A DNA stretch of 64,000 nucleotides from Nocardioides cavernaquae. Lineage in GTDB: Bacteria > Actinomycetota > Actinomycetes > Propionibacteriales > Nocardioidaceae. The position numbers and the translations under genes were made by a program. Where the stretch lies: positions 310,001 to 374,000 of the forward strand of contig NZ_QYRP01000002.1 of NCBI RefSeq assembly GCF_003600895.1, in the 5' to 3' direction. The stretch's first letter is position 1. Every line of letters starts with the position of its first letter. The notes under the pieces were generated by a model. It did no database searches, had not been told where the DNA came from, and saw only the letters and a list, made by a program, of their open reading frames with translations. This document shows, piece after piece, positions 37,091 through 44,454 of this stretch.

Positions 37091-37158
37091 GTAACGCGCT
37101 GTCCGTGCAACTTCCGCCGCCCTTGACGGGGGCGGAAGTGCACAGAACAGCGCGTTAC
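37091..37158. repeat. Intergenic palindromic repeat, family B copy 2
   Basis: Outer arms GTAACGCGCTGT (37091-37102) and ACAGCGCGTTAC (37147-37158) are perfect. Inner arms GTGCAACTTCCGCC (37105-37118) and GGCGGAAGTGCAC (37131-37143) pair with one bulged A. It lies 17 nt after the tig stop and could terminate tig. Shares its outer arm with the copy at 8175-8246. Confidence 0.85.
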
Positions 37159-37175
37159 TGGTGCTGCGGTGAGGC

Positions 37176-38558
37176 TCAGGCCTCGTCGGCGACCTCGGCG
37201 TCAGCCTCGGCGACCTCGGCCTCGGGCTCACCGATGGAGCCGTCGGGGCGAAGGTTCTTCAGCTCGACCACGTTGCCGGCGGCGTCCTTGACGATCGCGC
37301 CCTCGACAATGGCGGCGAGCGCCTTGCCGCGCAGGATCTCCTGGACCAGATCCGGGATGTGGTTGTGCTCGAACATGTGGTTCGCGAACTCCTGCGGGTC
37401 CTGGCCCGCCTGCTGCGCACGACGCACGAGGTGCTCGGAGAGCTCGGCCTGGTCGACGCCCAGCTCCTCCTTCTTGGCAACCTCGTCGAGGATGAACTGC
37501 GCGGCGACGGCGTCGCGGACGCGGCGCTCGAGGTCAGCCTCGAACTCCTCGATGGTCTGACCCTCGTCCTCGAGGTACTTCTCCATGGAGAGACCGGCGT
37601 AGGCGAGCTGCTGCTCGACGTTCTCACGACGGGCGTTGAGCTCGTCCGCGACCAGGGTCTCGGGCAGCGGGATCTCGACCTGACCGAGCAGGGTCTCGAG
37701 GACGGCGTCGCGGGCGGCAGCGGCCTGCTCGAGGCGCTTGCCCCGGCCGAGGCGCTCGCGGACGTCCTCGCGCAGCTCGTCGGCGGTGTCGAACTCGGAC
37801 GCCAGCTGGGCGAACTCGTCGTCGAACGCCGGGAGCTCCTGCTCCTGGACCTGGGTGACCTTGACGGTCACGAAGACCTGCTCGCCGACCAGGTCGCCAC
37901 CGACCAGCTCGGACTCGAAGGTCTTCTCGTCACCAGCCTTCATGCCGGCCAGTGCCTCGTCGAGACCGTCGAGCATGCCGCCGCGACCGACCTTGTAGGA
38001 CATGCCGGAAACCTCGGCGCCCTCCACGATCTCGTCGTTCTGGCGGGCCGCCAGGTCGAGGGTGACGAAGTCGCCGTCAGCGGCCTCGCGCTCGACCTCG
38101 TTGAGGGTCGCGAAGCGCTCACGGAGGGCCTCGACCTGGGTGTCGATGTCCTCGTCGGAGAGGGACACCTCCTCGACCTCGGCCTCGATGCCCTCGTAGG
38201 CCGGGAGGTTGATCTCCGGCTTGATGTCGACCTCGGCGGTGAACTCGAGCGCCTCGTTGTCCTCGAACTTCGTGACCTCGATCTCGGGCTGCGCGAGCGG
38301 CTCGAGACCGTTCTCCTGCAGGGCCTCGATGTACTTCTTGGGGAGGACGTCGTTGACGGCCTCGTCCAGCGCGAAGGTGCGGTAGCCCTGGCGGTCCAGG
38401 ACGGCCTGCGGCACCTTCCCCTTGCGGAAACCGGGGATGTTGACCTGCTGGGCAACCTTCTTGTACGCCGCGTCGAGGCTCGGCTTGAGCTCCTCGAAGG
38501 GCACCTCGACGGTCAGCTTGGCCCGGGTCGGGCTCAAGGTCTCGACGGCGCTCTTCAC
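37176..38558 (-). CDS. tig: Trigger factor
   Basis: 460 residues from the GTG at 38558 (AAGGAG 8 nt upstream). Ribosome-binding domain contains the signature NIPGFRKGKVPQAVLDR; then a PPIase FKBP-like domain with DFVTLDLAARQND, and a C-terminal helical chaperone domain. The tail after residue 430 is acidic (EPEAEVAEADAEVADEA). Folds nascent chains at the exit tunnel. In actinobacteria it normally precedes clpP1; here the lipase/SRPBCC group lies between them. Confidence 0.96.
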   Translation of the reverse strand: MKSAVETLSPTRAKLTVEVPFEELKPSLDAAYKKVAQQVNIPGFRKGKVPQAVLDRQGYRTFALDEAVNDVLPKKYIEALQENGLEPLAQPEIEVTKFEDNEALEFTAEVDIKPEINLPAYEGIEAEVEEVSLSDEDIDTQVEALRERFATLNEVEREAADGDFVTLDLAARQNDEIVEGAEVSGMSYKVGRGGMLDGLDEALAGMKAGDEKTFESELVGGDLVGEQVFVTVKVTQVQEQELPAFDDEFAQLASEFDTADELREDVRERLGRGKRLEQAAAARDAVLETLLGQVEIPLPETLVADELNARRENVEQQLAYAGLSMEKYLEDEGQTIEEFEADLERRVRDAVAAQFILDEVAKKEELGVDQAELSEHLVRRAQQAGQDPQEFANHMFEHNHIPDLVQEILRGKALAAIVEGAIVKDAAGNVVELKNLRPDGSIGEPEAEVAEADAEVADEA

Positions 38559-38625
38559 AGGCTTTTCTCCTTGATTCGGGGGTAGTGCGATGAGGTGGGT
38601 CAAACGGTGTGGCTGGCTGAAACTG

Positions 38626-38698
38626 TCGGGGCGACAGGACTCGAACCTGCGGTCTCCTGCTCCCAAAGCAGGCGCGCTAGCCACTACGCTACGCCCCG
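38626..38698 (-). tRNA. tRNA-Pro (TGG)
   Basis: Minus-strand cloverleaf: acceptor CGGGGCG/CGCCCCG, D arm GCGTAGTGGCTAGCGC, anticodon arm CCTGC-TTTGGGA-GCAGG with anticodon TGG, and T arm GCAGG-TTCGAAT-CCTGT, plus discriminator A. CCA is not encoded. It lies upstream of tig in the same direction. Confidence 0.95.
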
Positions 38699-38714
38699 CC
38701 AAAGTGCCCCTGAG

Positions 38715-38730
38715 ACCTGTCCGGACAGGT
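38715..38730. repeat. Perfect 16-bp palindrome between the two tRNAs
   Basis: ACCTGTCCGGACAGGT is its own reverse complement. It lies in the 62-bp spacer between tRNA-Gly and tRNA-Pro and could be a processing hairpin or a protein site. Confidence 0.6.
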
Positions 38731-38760
38731 GCCCGAACCGGTGCTCGAGGGCGCCCTTGG

Positions 38761-38831
38761 AGCGGATGACGGGAATCGAACCCGCGTAATCAGTTTGGAA
38801 GACTGGAGCTCTACCATTGAGCTACATCCGC
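38761..38831 (-). tRNA. tRNA-Gly (TCC)
   Basis: Minus-strand cloverleaf: acceptor GCGGATG/CATCCGC, D arm GCTCAATGGTAGAGC, anticodon arm CCAGT-CTTCCAA-ACTGA with anticodon TCC, and T arm GCGGG-TTCGATT-CCCGT, discriminator T. The first anticodon-stem pair is a C/A mismatch. CCA not encoded. Confidence 0.94.
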
Positions 38832-38906
38832 GCGCGCAAGTGCAGCAAATGCGCGGTGCCATGGTGCCACACCGGCACCCGCCGTCCGAATCCGGTCAGC
38901 CTGTGG

Positions 38907-39983
38907 TCAGCGCCGGTGGACGAGCAGCAGCGCGCGGTCGTCGTTCTGCGAGCCCAACCGGTCGATCAGGCGAGCAGCGCCGTCGTCGAACCCGTGCCGG
39001 AGGAGCCGCTCCCCCTGCCCCTGGAGCTTGTCGATGCCGAGCCCGATGTCACGGCTCTTCGTCTCGACCAGACCGTCGGTGTAGAGCAGCACGGCGTCAC
39101 CCGGGCGCATCCGTCCGCTGACGGCCGGGTAGTCCGCCTGGTCGATCACGCCGAGGACCGGACCACCGTCGGAAGGGTGGACGCGCCAGCGGCCCGAACC
39201 CGCCTCGAGCTGGACCGCAGGCGGGTGCCCGGCGGTGCGGATCTCGAACTCGCCACCGTTGAGGTCGAGGGAGAAGTGGATCGCGGTCGCAAATCCCTCC
39301 TCCCACTCCTGACGGAGCAGGTAGTCGTTGGCCGCAGGGAGGAACTCCGCGGGCGGGAGCGCACCGAGGAGCCCGCTGAATGCGCCCGAGAGCAGGAGCG
39401 ACCGGGCACCGGCGTCCTCTCCCTTGCCCGAGACGTCGACGACGACGAGGTCCAGTCGTGCATCGCGCCGCGACGCCACGACGAAGTCACCCGCGAACGG
39501 AGTGCCTCCGGCGGAGCGGAGCGCGGTCTCGGCGTACCAGGCAGGGGGAAGGGGCGGCAGCATGCCCTGGCTCTGGATCCGGTCGCGCAGGTCGACCAGC
39601 ATCGACTCGCCGCGCGGGCCCGACACCCCGAGCCGGGACCGCCGGAACGAGCTCTGCAGCACCACGAAGGCCAGGAAGAAGACGACCGCCACGCCGGCGA
39701 CAGTGCGCCAGTCGCCACGCTGGCGCTCGATCACGCAAAGCACCATCACGGTCAGCAACAGGACGATGAACCACGGAAGGTGACGTGGTCCGAGGTAGTG
39801 GCTGGCGAAGAAGAGCGGAAGGATGAAAACCGTGATCGGCACCAGGTCCGGGCGGCCGATCAGGACCGCTGCGCACAGCACCGTGAATGCCGCGAGCGCG
39901 AGCAGGGTCAACGACTGCCCTCGGCGGCGGAGGGTCGTCAGACTGGTCATGCGCGGGTGGGCCAACGGGATCCTCGATATCAC
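38907..39983 (-). CDS. Membrane-anchored PP2C/SpoIIE-type serine phosphatase
   Basis: 358 residues. About four N-terminal membrane segments (SLTLLALAAFTVLCAAVLIG, then PITVFILPLFF, WFIVLLLTVMVLCVI, AVVFFLAFVVL) precede a cytoplasmic SpoIIE domain. Metal-binding segments are GGTPFAGDFVVA, LVVVDVSGKGEDA and VLLYTDGLVE. Such phosphatases often act on anti-sigma antagonists, but no partner is nearby. GTG start at 39983, 16 nt after the glycosylase stop; the ATG at 39950 is an alternative. Likely last gene of an rpiB-nei-phosphatase operon. Confidence 0.87.
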   Translation of the reverse strand: MISRIPLAHPRMTSLTTLRRRGQSLTLLALAAFTVLCAAVLIGRPDLVPITVFILPLFFASHYLGPRHLPWFIVLLLTVMVLCVIERQRGDWRTVAGVAVVFFLAFVVLQSSFRRSRLGVSGPRGESMLVDLRDRIQSQGMLPPLPPAWYAETALRSAGGTPFAGDFVVASRRDARLDLVVVDVSGKGEDAGARSLLLSGAFSGLLGALPPAEFLPAANDYLLRQEWEEGFATAIHFSLDLNGGEFEIRTAGHPPAVQLEAGSGRWRVHPSDGGPVLGVIDQADYPAVSGRMRPGDAVLLYTDGLVETKSRDIGLGIDKLQGQGERLLRHGFDDGAARLIDRLGSQNDDRALLLVHRR

Positions 39984-39999
39984 CGGACGGCGGGTGTGC

Positions 40000-40860
40000 T
40001 CACCCTAAGGCCCGGGACCGGTAACGCGGTTGGCAACGCGTGCACCAAAACAGGTTACGTCCCTTGAGGACGCTGGTGCGGACCGTCGTGCCGCAGATGA
40101 GGCACTCCTGGCCGGTGCGCCGGTAGACGTAGACCTCTCCCCCGTGGTCGTCCACCCGCGGCGGGCGACCCATCGCCTCCGGTGTGTGCTCGGGCCGCAC
40201 CGTGTCGATGCGGTTGACGGTGACGCCGGCCGCCATCAGGAGAACGAGGTCGTCCCACATCGCCTGCCACTGCGACTTCCGCAGGGACCGTCCCGGGCGC
40301 TGCGGGTCGATCCTGTGCCGGAAGAGCACCTCGGCGCGGTAGACGTTGCCGACACCTGCCAGCACGGCCTGGTCCATCAGCAGGTCCCCGATCGGGCGCT
40401 CGCTGCGGGAGATCCGCGCCCAGGCCCGGTCGGGGTCGGAGTCCGCGCGCAACGGGTCCGGCCCCAGGGTCGCGATCACCTGGTCGCGGCGCTCCGGCCC
40501 GATCAGGTCGCAGCGGGTGGCGCCCCGCAGATCGGCGTACGCCGCGGGCTTGCGGCCGCTGCCGTCGTACGGGGCCACGGTGGCCAGGCGCAGCCGGACC
40601 TCCCCGCGGGGCAGGGCCGCCGGGCCCGTCGTGATGTCGAGCTTGCCGATGAGGCCGAGGTGGATGTGGATGATCCGGTCGGCGGCGAACTCGATGAACA
40701 GGTGCTTGCCGGCGGAGTCGGCGGCCTCGAGCACCGTCCCGTCGACCAGTGCGGCGTCAGCGGCGAACCGCCCCTGCGGGCTGCCCACCGTGACGCGCTC
40801 GCCGGCGAAGGCGTCGCTCAGGTCGAGCGCGAGCCGGCGGAGGGTGTGCCCCTCAGGCAT
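40000..40860 (-). CDS. Fpg/Nei family DNA glycosylase
   Basis: 286 residues starting MPEGHTLRRLA: Pro 2 and Glu 3 are the catalytic pair of the family, and PEGHT is Nei-like. Helix-two-turn-helix region contains DQAVLAGVGNVYRAEVLF. C-terminal zinc finger has spacing C-x2-C-x16-C-x2-C (CLIC ... CTRC). Base-excision repair of oxidised bases with AP-lyase activity. 15 nt after the rpiB stop, so in one operon. Confidence 0.92.
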   Translation of the reverse strand: MPEGHTLRRLALDLSDAFAGERVTVGSPQGRFAADAALVDGTVLEAADSAGKHLFIEFAADRIIHIHLGLIGKLDITTGPAALPRGEVRLRLATVAPYDGSGRKPAAYADLRGATRCDLIGPERRDQVIATLGPDPLRADSDPDRAWARISRSERPIGDLLMDQAVLAGVGNVYRAEVLFRHRIDPQRPGRSLRKSQWQAMWDDLVLLMAAGVTVNRIDTVRPEHTPEAMGRPPRVDDHGGEVYVYRRTGQECLICGTTVRTSVLKGRNLFWCTRCQPRYRSRALG

Positions 40861-40875
40861 GCCGTCTGTCGACCG

Positions 40876-41391
40876 TCAGTCGTCGGACGTGGCGGCACCG
40901 CCGAGGGCGCTCTCGGGGAGCGGCGGGAGCTCGCGAGTGACCTCGTAGTCGGCCATCTGTCCGATGCGCCGGACGTGGCGCTCGTCGCCCGGGAACGGCT
41001 CGGCGAGGAAGATCCCGACGAAACGGGTCATCTCCTCGAGTGTGTGCTGACGGCCGCCGACGGAGACCACGTTGGCGTCGTTGTGCTCGCGTGCCAGCTG
41101 GGCAGTCGCGTCGGACCACACGAGGGCGGCACGGACACCGATGACCTTGTTGGCCGCGATCTGCTCGCCGTTGCCGGAGCCACCGATGACGACGCCGAGG
41201 CTGTCGAGCCCGTCCGCCTGCTCGGCGGCAACCGCCTCGGCGGCACGCAGGCAGAACACCGGGTAGTCGTCGACGGCGTCGTAGATGAAGGGGCCGTGGT
41301 CGACCGGCTCGTAGCCGTTGTCGACCAGCCAGGTCATCAGGTGGTCCTTGAGTTCGAGGCCGGCGTGGTCGGAGCCGAGGTGAACGCGCAT
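40876..41391 (-). CDS. rpiB: Ribose-5-phosphate isomerase B
   Basis: 171 residues from the ATG at 41391 (AGGGAGA 8 nt upstream); a start at 41409 is less likely. MRVHLGSDHAGLELKDHL carries the substrate-binding Asp/His. GGSGNGEQIAANKV has Glu where E. coli has a catalytic Cys, as in Mycobacterium tuberculosis RpiB. Interconverts ribose- and ribulose-5-phosphate in the pentose-phosphate pathway. Confidence 0.94.
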   Translation of the reverse strand: MRVHLGSDHAGLELKDHLMTWLVDNGYEPVDHGPFIYDAVDDYPVFCLRAAEAVAAEQADGLDSLGVVIGGSGNGEQIAANKVIGVRAALVWSDATAQLAREHNDANVVSVGGRQHTLEEMTRFVGIFLAEPFPGDERHVRRIGQMADYEVTRELPPLPESALGGAATSDD

Positions 41392-41441
41392 GCCGTCATT
41401 CTCCCTCATGCTCCGGGGCCCTTCCTCACCCGCCCGGGTGA

Positions 41442-41834
41442 TCAGCTGAGGTTGCCGAAGGGCACGGGCTCGCCGTGCTCCGTGCGCAGGCGGGAGCCCT
41501 CGGGAGCACCCAGTCGCTCGAGCTCACCGATCAAGCGGCCCAGGGCCTTGTCGCTGACGTCGTGGAGGGCCAGGTCGAGCTGGACGAAGGGCGTCCCGCC
41601 GGGGCCCTTGTGGTGCTGTGCGCCCGCGGCAGCCGACAGCATCTCCCCGAGTCCGGTCGTGGCCAGGAAGTCGGAGACCGGGCCGGAGTAGGCCACCGCG
41701 GCGAAGGGGTTGGCCGGGTCGGCCGGGATGCGTACGACGACGAGGTGGTGCTCGCCGTGACCACCCTCGTGGTCGTGGCCCTCATGATCGTGGCCGTCGT
41801 GATCGCGGCCCAGCAGCCGCCCGAGCAGGCCCAT
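41442..41834 (-). CDS. Hypothetical protein with His-rich N-terminal segment
   Basis: 130 residues, not recognised. Residues 11-30 form a metal-chelating-looking stretch (RDHDGHDHEGHDHEGGHGEHH pattern). Beyond it are two soluble motifs, LVVVRIPADPANPFAAVAYS and VQLDLALHDVSDKALGRLI. ATG shares one base with the stop of the LURP-one gene (TGATG), so the two are translationally coupled. The His segment may bind Ni, Zn or Co, or only chelate metal nonspecifically. Confidence 0.7.
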   Translation of the reverse strand: MGLLGRLLGRDHDGHDHEGHDHEGGHGEHHLVVVRIPADPANPFAAVAYSGPVSDFLATTGLGEMLSAAAGAQHHKGPGGTPFVQLDLALHDVSDKALGRLIGELERLGAPEGSRLRTEHGEPVPFGNLS

Positions 41835-42403
41835 CAGCGGGCCATCAGTGCGTCGAGTCCGACGGCGAGCGCAGCCGCCACCCGGAAGTCGACCCGCTCG
41901 TCCGGCACCGTGACGGTGTAGCGGTCACCGATCGAGGCCTTGCGCGTGCTGGAGAGCAGGGGCGTGCCCTCGGTGCTCAGGAAGTCGAAGTGGATCGGCA
42001 GGAACGGCACATCCGTGAAACGACGGAGCAGCGCGACGAACATGCTGCGCTCCTGGCCCGATCCGGCGAACCCGGGTCCCTCCACGTGGAAGGTCGAGCG
42101 CAGGAGGCTCGCCCCGAAGTCCTTGCGGAAGAACCCGAGCGGCTGCCCGAACTCGTCGACGATGTCGTAGCCCGAACCCATGTCCATCACCTTGCGCGCC
42201 TTGAACCCGAAGACCGGACGGGTCTTGGCGGCGTCGGCGTAGAAGGTCACCTGCTCCTTGAACGCCATCCGCTTCTGCTCGGCGAGCGCCATCAGCTGGC
42301 CGGGGCTGCCATCGGGGTTCACGGCGAGGACCTCGTAGCGGTTCACCATCAGGGTGATCTTCTGCTTGACGAGGAACTGCGGGAGGTACATCGCTGCGGT
42401 CAT
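41834..42403 (-). CDS. LURP-one-related (Tubby/scramblase-like) protein
   Basis: 189 residues. MYLPQFLVKQKITLMVNRYEV, VFGFKARKVMDMGSGYDIVD and GQPLGFFRKDFGASLLRSTF fit the LURP-one/Tubby-like beta-barrel fold, which is related to phospholipid scramblases. Function in bacteria unknown; probably cytoplasmic or membrane-associated. TAGGCT lies 6 nt before the ATG. First gene of a two-gene operon with the His-rich protein. Confidence 0.82.
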   Translation of the reverse strand: MTAAMYLPQFLVKQKITLMVNRYEVLAVNPDGSPGQLMALAEQKRMAFKEQVTFYADAAKTRPVFGFKARKVMDMGSGYDIVDEFGQPLGFFRKDFGASLLRSTFHVEGPGFAGSGQERSMFVALLRRFTDVPFLPIHFDFLSTEGTPLLSSTRKASIGDRYTVTVPDERVDFRVAAALAVGLDALMAR

Positions 42404-42409
42404 GCCGCG

Positions 42410-42415
42410 AGCCTA
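42410..42415 (-). promoter_or_regulatory. Leaderless -10 of the LURP-one gene
   Basis: TAGGCT on the minus strand, 6 nt before the ATG at 42403. Confidence 0.4.
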
Positions 42416-42472
42416 GCGACGGCTGCCCGACCACTCGACCACGACGGCCCGACCACGTGCGAGGCTGGCGCC

Positions 42473-43147
42473 GTGACCGACGACTTCGCCGCTCTGACCC
42501 ACCTGCTGGACGAGCGCTCCACCTGCCGCGCCTTCCTCCCCGACGAGGTGCCTGCCGCGACCCTGTCCTCGTTGCTGGAGCTGGCGCAGCGGACTCCGTC
42601 CTGGTGCAACACGCAGCCCTGGCACGTCGAGGTCACGTCGGGCGCAGCGACGGTCGCGCTCCGGTCGGCGCTGCTTGCCCATGTCCTGTCGCAGCCGCAG
42701 TCGCCGGACTTCCCGTTTCCCGCGGGCTACCCGGGCGTCTACGGCGACCGGAGGCGCGAGTGCGGCTTCCAGCTCTACGACTCGATCGGCATCGAGCGGT
42801 CCGACAAGGACGCACGGTTCGTGCAGATGCTGCGCAACTTCGAGTTCTTCGACGCACCCCACGTCGCGCTGATCACCACCGAGGCCGATCTCGGGACGTA
42901 CGGCGCGGTCGACTGTGGCCTGTGGGTGCAGACGTTCCTGCTGGGCGCCCAGGCACTCGGCCTCGCGGCCGCACCACAGGCTGCGCTCGCGTCGTACGGA
43001 TCGTTCTTCCGGTCGCACTTCGACCTGCCCGAGACGCGTCAGGTGGTCTGCGGCATCTCGTTCGGGTACGCCGATCCGTCGGCGCCCGTGAACGCCTTCC
43101 GGACCTCGCGGGCCGGCCTCGCGGACGCGGTGACGTTCCACTCCTGA
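42473..43147 (+). CDS. Nitroreductase family protein
   Basis: 224 residues from the GTG at 42473. LLDERSTCRAFLPDEVPAAT and AQRTPSWCNTQPWHVEV are the N-terminal FMN-binding signature. The dimer-swap region and FLLGAQALGLAAAPQAALAS, VVCGISFGYADPSAPVN follow. FMN-dependent NAD(P)H reductase; the physiological substrate is unknown. A longer frame upstream overlaps the LURP-one gene in antisense and is not used. Confidence 0.9.
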   Translation: MTDDFAALTHLLDERSTCRAFLPDEVPAATLSSLLELAQRTPSWCNTQPWHVEVTSGAATVALRSALLAHVLSQPQSPDFPFPAGYPGVYGDRRRECGFQLYDSIGIERSDKDARFVQMLRNFEFFDAPHVALITTEADLGTYGAVDCGLWVQTFLLGAQALGLAAAPQAALASYGSFFRSHFDLPETRQVVCGISFGYADPSAPVNAFRTSRAGLADAVTFHS

Positions 43148-43174
43148 GGTCATGATGGGCCGGTCATGATGGGC
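43148..43174. repeat. 14-bp tandem duplication before the YrdB-like gene
   Basis: GGTCATGATGGGC occurs at 43148-43160 and again at 43162-43174. The second copy places CATGAT 6 nt before the ATG at 43177, in the position of a leaderless -10, so the duplication may have copied promoter sequence. Confidence 0.5.
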
Positions 43175-43176
43175 GC

Positions 43177-43542
43177 ATGCGCTCACTCGCGGCAGTCATC
43201 CTGGCGTTCGTCTTCGTCGACGAGCTCGCGGTGATGGCCGCGTTCGGGGTGTGGGGCGCGAGCCACGGCGGACCCCTGTCCGTGGTCCTGGCGATCGCTC
43301 TGCCGGTCGTCGCGATGACCGTCTGGTTCTTCTTCGCCTCACCGAAGGCGACGTACGGCGGCCCGGTGGTCCGGCCGGTCGTGAAGGTGATCGTCTTCGG
43401 CATGGCCTCTGCCGCACTGTGGCACGCAGGTCACCCGGGCTGGGCGCTGGCGCTGCTGGTCTTCTCGATGATGATCAACGCGCTGGCGCAGCTGCGGTTC
43501 GTCCAGCGGATGCTGGCCGATCTCGAGGCCGAGAGCGCGTGA
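43177..43542 (+). CDS. YrdB/DUF2568 family membrane protein
   Basis: 121 residues with four membrane segments (AVILAFVFVDELAVMAAFGV; VVLAIALPVVAMTVWFFFAS; VIVFGMASAALWHAG; LALLVFSMMINALAQL). FFASPKATYGGPVVRPVVK is characteristic of DUF2568. Function unknown. It follows the nitroreductase by 29 nt. Confidence 0.82.
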   Translation: MRSLAAVILAFVFVDELAVMAAFGVWGASHGGPLSVVLAIALPVVAMTVWFFFASPKATYGGPVVRPVVKVIVFGMASAALWHAGHPGWALALLVFSMMINALAQLRFVQRMLADLEAESA

Positions 43543-43603
43543 TCCAGCCGCCCCTCAGCCTTCGGCCACCCTCAACGGCGGAGGTTCCGGCCTGCGACGC
43601 GAC

Positions 43604-44449
43604 TCAGCGGTGGCGCTCGAGCTTGTAGTGCAACCGCACTGCGGAGGCCGACCAGAGCCGGAGCGTGTGGTCGGTGCGCAGAACGCCCTCGTCGTCGACG
43701 TACACGTGGAAGGTCTCGTGGATGGGCGCGCGCGAGGCGTAGGTGCGGCCCCGGTCCTGGGCGATCACATAGGCGCCGTTGCCACCGAACCGCTCCCCCG
43801 GCGACCGCAGCCACAGCGATCCGTCGTCGCCGTGGTCCGGGCGGAGGAAGACCTGGACGTTGCCGGACTCGAGCGGGAACGCGACGTGGACGCCCGCCCG
43901 GTCGGCACCCGGCAGACGCCGCGTCGAGTAGCAGCCGCTGAAGGCGTAGTCGCCGGTCGCGCGGATCGTGCGGAGCCAGCCCGCGGCCTGCTGGACGTCG
44001 TCGGCGTCGGTGATCACCGCGATCCGGCTGTCCATGCCGCGCGCCACGTCGAGCGGGCGCATCGGCAGCGCGAGCTGCTCGAGTCGCTGCCCGAACATGC
44101 GCGAGACGAGCTCGCCAGCGGGCCAGAAGAGCGGCGACCAGGCGACCCAGACCTCCATGCGCCAGTCGGTCGTGTGCTCGTAGAAGTCGCGGATCTCCGG
44201 CCGAAGGTCGGCCGCGTTGAAGCCGGGCCCGTCGAGCTCCGAGACCGACCGCAGCAACCCTGCCCCGGGGACGCCCTCGCGCACCACTCCGCCGTACGCC
44301 GCAGCCTCGGCCTCCAGCCAGCCGTCACGGACCTGCGCCCCGTCGCTCATCGGCGCGCGGAGCCAGGCGTGCTCACCGGCCAGGTCGACACGGCGACCGA
44401 CCGCCCGCCAGAACTTGCGGGTGCCGAGATCGAGTGCGCCAAGGTCCAT
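43604..44449 (-). CDS. Conserved-looking hypothetical protein downstream of metG
   Basis: 281 residues from the ATG at 44449, 5 nt after the metG stop, so co-transcribed. Family not recognised. It is soluble, with no signal or membrane segment, and has many Trp/Arg residues (RMEVWVAWSPLFWPAGELVS, TGDYAFSGCYSTRR, ETFHVYVDDEGVLRTDHTLR). The last segment reads like a lipid- or sugar-binding beta fold. No catalytic motif identified. The longer frame to 44746 runs into metG. Confidence 0.68.
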   Translation of the reverse strand: MDLGALDLGTRKFWRAVGRRVDLAGEHAWLRAPMSDGAQVRDGWLEAEAAAYGGVVREGVPGAGLLRSVSELDGPGFNAADLRPEIRDFYEHTTDWRMEVWVAWSPLFWPAGELVSRMFGQRLEQLALPMRPLDVARGMDSRIAVITDADDVQQAAGWLRTIRATGDYAFSGCYSTRRLPGADRAGVHVAFPLESGNVQVFLRPDHGDDGSLWLRSPGERFGGNGAYVIAQDRGRTYASRAPIHETFHVYVDDEGVLRTDHTLRLWSASAVRLHYKLERHR

Positions 44450-44454
44450 CGGCG

